A stretch of 5,877 nucleotides of DNA, taken from positions 5,893-11,769 of the forward strand of contig DCUY01000034.1 in NCBI GenBank assembly GCA_002327905.1, read 5' to 3'. Made by a program: the position numbers and the translations under genes. Each line of letters opens with the position of its first letter. Within the stretch, counting starts at the first letter, position 1. This DNA is from Caldifarciminota bacterium UBA2202 (lineage in GTDB: Bacteria; Hydrothermota; 32-111). This document shows, in pieces, positions 5,407 through 5,877 of the stretch. The notes beneath the pieces were generated by a model. It had not been told where the DNA came from and ran no database searches. It saw nothing but the letters and a program-made list of their open reading frames with translations.

Positions 5407-5435
5407 ATGTTATACCTCTATTTGTATTTTGTCAA
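5407..5435 (-). promoter_or_regulatory. Promoter of the antitoxin-toxin operon
   Basis: On the - strand a perfect TTGACA occurs at 5435-5430. The best -10 candidates are TATAAC (5414-5409, spacing 15) or TAACAT (5412-5407, spacing 17). Either puts the transcription start near 5400, inside the palindrome. The resulting leader would be about 25 nt and carry the AGGAGG site. Confidence 0.65.
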
Positions 5436-5532
5436 TACTATTCACTTGCTCCCATAGATGATTTTGTCAAGCACTTTTAGGGATTGTCATTCCCAATATT
5501 TACAGTTTTTCAAAACCATCGTCCCTACAGCT

Positions 5533-5590
5533 CGTCATTGCGATGAGTCACGAAGAAGCAATCTTTATGCTTCTATTCATTCTTCCGTCT
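5533..5590 (+). repeat. Dispersed repeat family C, copy 2
   Basis: The unit reads CGTCATTGCGATGAGTCACG, then AAGAAGCAATCTTTATGC and TTCTATTCATTCTTCCGTC. It corresponds to 1567-1621, but the GGCGTCTTCGCC hairpin is replaced by ATGAGTCACGAA. It leads into the linker and family B start at 5621. Confidence 0.7.
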
Positions 5591-5620
5591 TCCACCTTTT
5601 ACCTTTTGCCTGTCTTTACT

Positions 5621-5694
5621 GTCATTCCGAACGCCATACTTTTCTCTCATACCTCTAAGCGTAGGAATCTCCTTACCTCTATTCATTCTTTTGT
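5621..5694 (+). repeat. Hybrid family B/family C repeat
   Basis: The segment begins as family B (GTCATTCCGAACGCC, 5621-5635). Instead of the usual GAAGAATCTATCA end, it passes through CATACCTCTAAGCGTAGG into the family C tail AATCTCCTTACC, then TCTATTCATTCTTTTGT (to 5694). This suggests recombination between repeat modules, or a third subtype. Confidence 0.6.
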
Positions 5695-5719
5695 ATTTTA
5701 CCCTTTACCTGTATTTACT

Positions 5720-5764
5720 GTCATTCCGAACACCTCTTATCACTGTACTGTGAAGAATCTATCA
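5720..5764 (+). repeat. Dispersed repeat family B, copy 4
   Basis: The unit is GTCATTCCGAACACC, TCTTATCACTGTACTGT and GAAGAATCTATCA. It is slightly shorter than the 1406-1453 copy because CTGTTCTCGTGTG is reduced to CTGTACTGTG. Its end runs directly into the second copy of the exact 55-bp duplicate. Confidence 0.8.
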
Positions 5765-5805
5765 ACAAAAAGTATAAAGTATACTCCGTCCCCAGAATAA
5801 GTGTC
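5751..5805 (+). repeat. Exact 55-bp duplicate, copy 2 (partner at 1496-1550)
   Basis: It is identical to 1496-1550. Here its last bases (GTC) also serve as the start of the following family B unit at 5803, so the two repeats overlap. The zero divergence contrasts with the drift among other repeat copies in the window, which suggests a recent copy event or gene conversion. Confidence 0.85.
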
Positions 5806-5850
5806 ATTTCGAACGCCTCTTATCACTGTTCTCGTGTGAAGAATCTATCA
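5803..5850 (+). repeat. Dispersed repeat family B, copy 5
   Basis: The unit reads GTCATTTCGAACGCC, TCTTATCACTGTTCTCGTG and TGAAGAATCTATCA. It differs from 1406-1453 at only two positions (ATTTCG for ATTCCG, and CACTG for CGCTG). It is the last recognisable repeat before the window ends. Confidence 0.8.
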
Positions 5851-5877
5851 ATAAAGTCAAAAAGTCAAGCATATAAT

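Larger units (their letters stand above)
5436..5877. other. Mosaic of dispersed intergenic repeats, no gene
   Basis: Apart from a short unique stretch next to the antitoxin promoter, the region consists of family B and C units and linker pieces such as CACCTTTTACCTTTTGCC. A segment of about 60 bp, from the TCTATTCATTC end of family C through a CCTTTTACC-like linker to GTCATTCCGAAC, occurs twice in tandem (5571-5635 and 5677-5735). Open frames on the + strand near 5458-5800 consist of this repeat sequence, so I do not call genes here. The window ends just after a family B copy. Confidence 0.8.

Noticed and set aside
5458..5800. Two overlapping + strand reading frames of 66 and 85 codons
   Set aside because: They are made of family B and C repeat sequence (translated fragments such as CHSERHTF and FTVIPNA), have no ribosome binding site and match no protein family. 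They are typical false ORFs from intergenic repeats.

Overview
The window looks like an accessory stretch of a low-GC bacterial chromosome. A large secreted protein ends in a type IX secretion (T9SS) sorting domain, which points to the FCB group or an uncultured T9SS-bearing candidate phylum such as Cloacimonadota or WOR-3. Two promoters use TTGACA -35 boxes, and one has a perfect TATAAT, rather than the Bacteroidota-type TTTG/TAnnTTTG consensus. This argues mildly against Bacteroidota proper. The lineage is an inference.

Layout from left to right. Positions 1-187 hold a dispersed repeat (family A), a 32-bp-period direct repeat and a consensus sigma70 promoter. The promoter drives an AAA ATPase of the DUF4143 / PD-(D/E)XK family on the + strand (188-1390). 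Positions 1391-1834 are a convergent intergenic region made almost entirely of dispersed repeats. A 716-residue secreted beta-propeller-like T9SS cargo protein lies on the - strand (1835-3985), with a tandem operator-like repeat just upstream of its ribosome binding site. Positions 4036-4384 are a second repeat-rich spacer. On the - strand, in transcription order, come a RHH antitoxin (5376-5128), a MazF toxin (5128-4814) and a small DUF3147-like membrane protein (4735-4385). The antitoxin has its own promoter with a palindromic operator. Positions 5436-5877 are a third block of mosaic repeats.

The only clear functional module is the MazEF-like toxin-antitoxin pair, whose stop and start codons overlap (TGATG) behind a probably autoregulated promoter. 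The DUF3147-like gene lies 78 bp downstream on the same strand and may be read through from it. The ATPase and the secreted protein appear to be independent units.

I do not see a convincing new multi-gene system. The points most worth a second look are the apparently leaderless ATPase gene, the heptamer-variable repeat family that sits directly behind two stop codons, the exact 55-bp duplication, and the 22-bp-phased direct repeat in front of the T9SS cargo gene.
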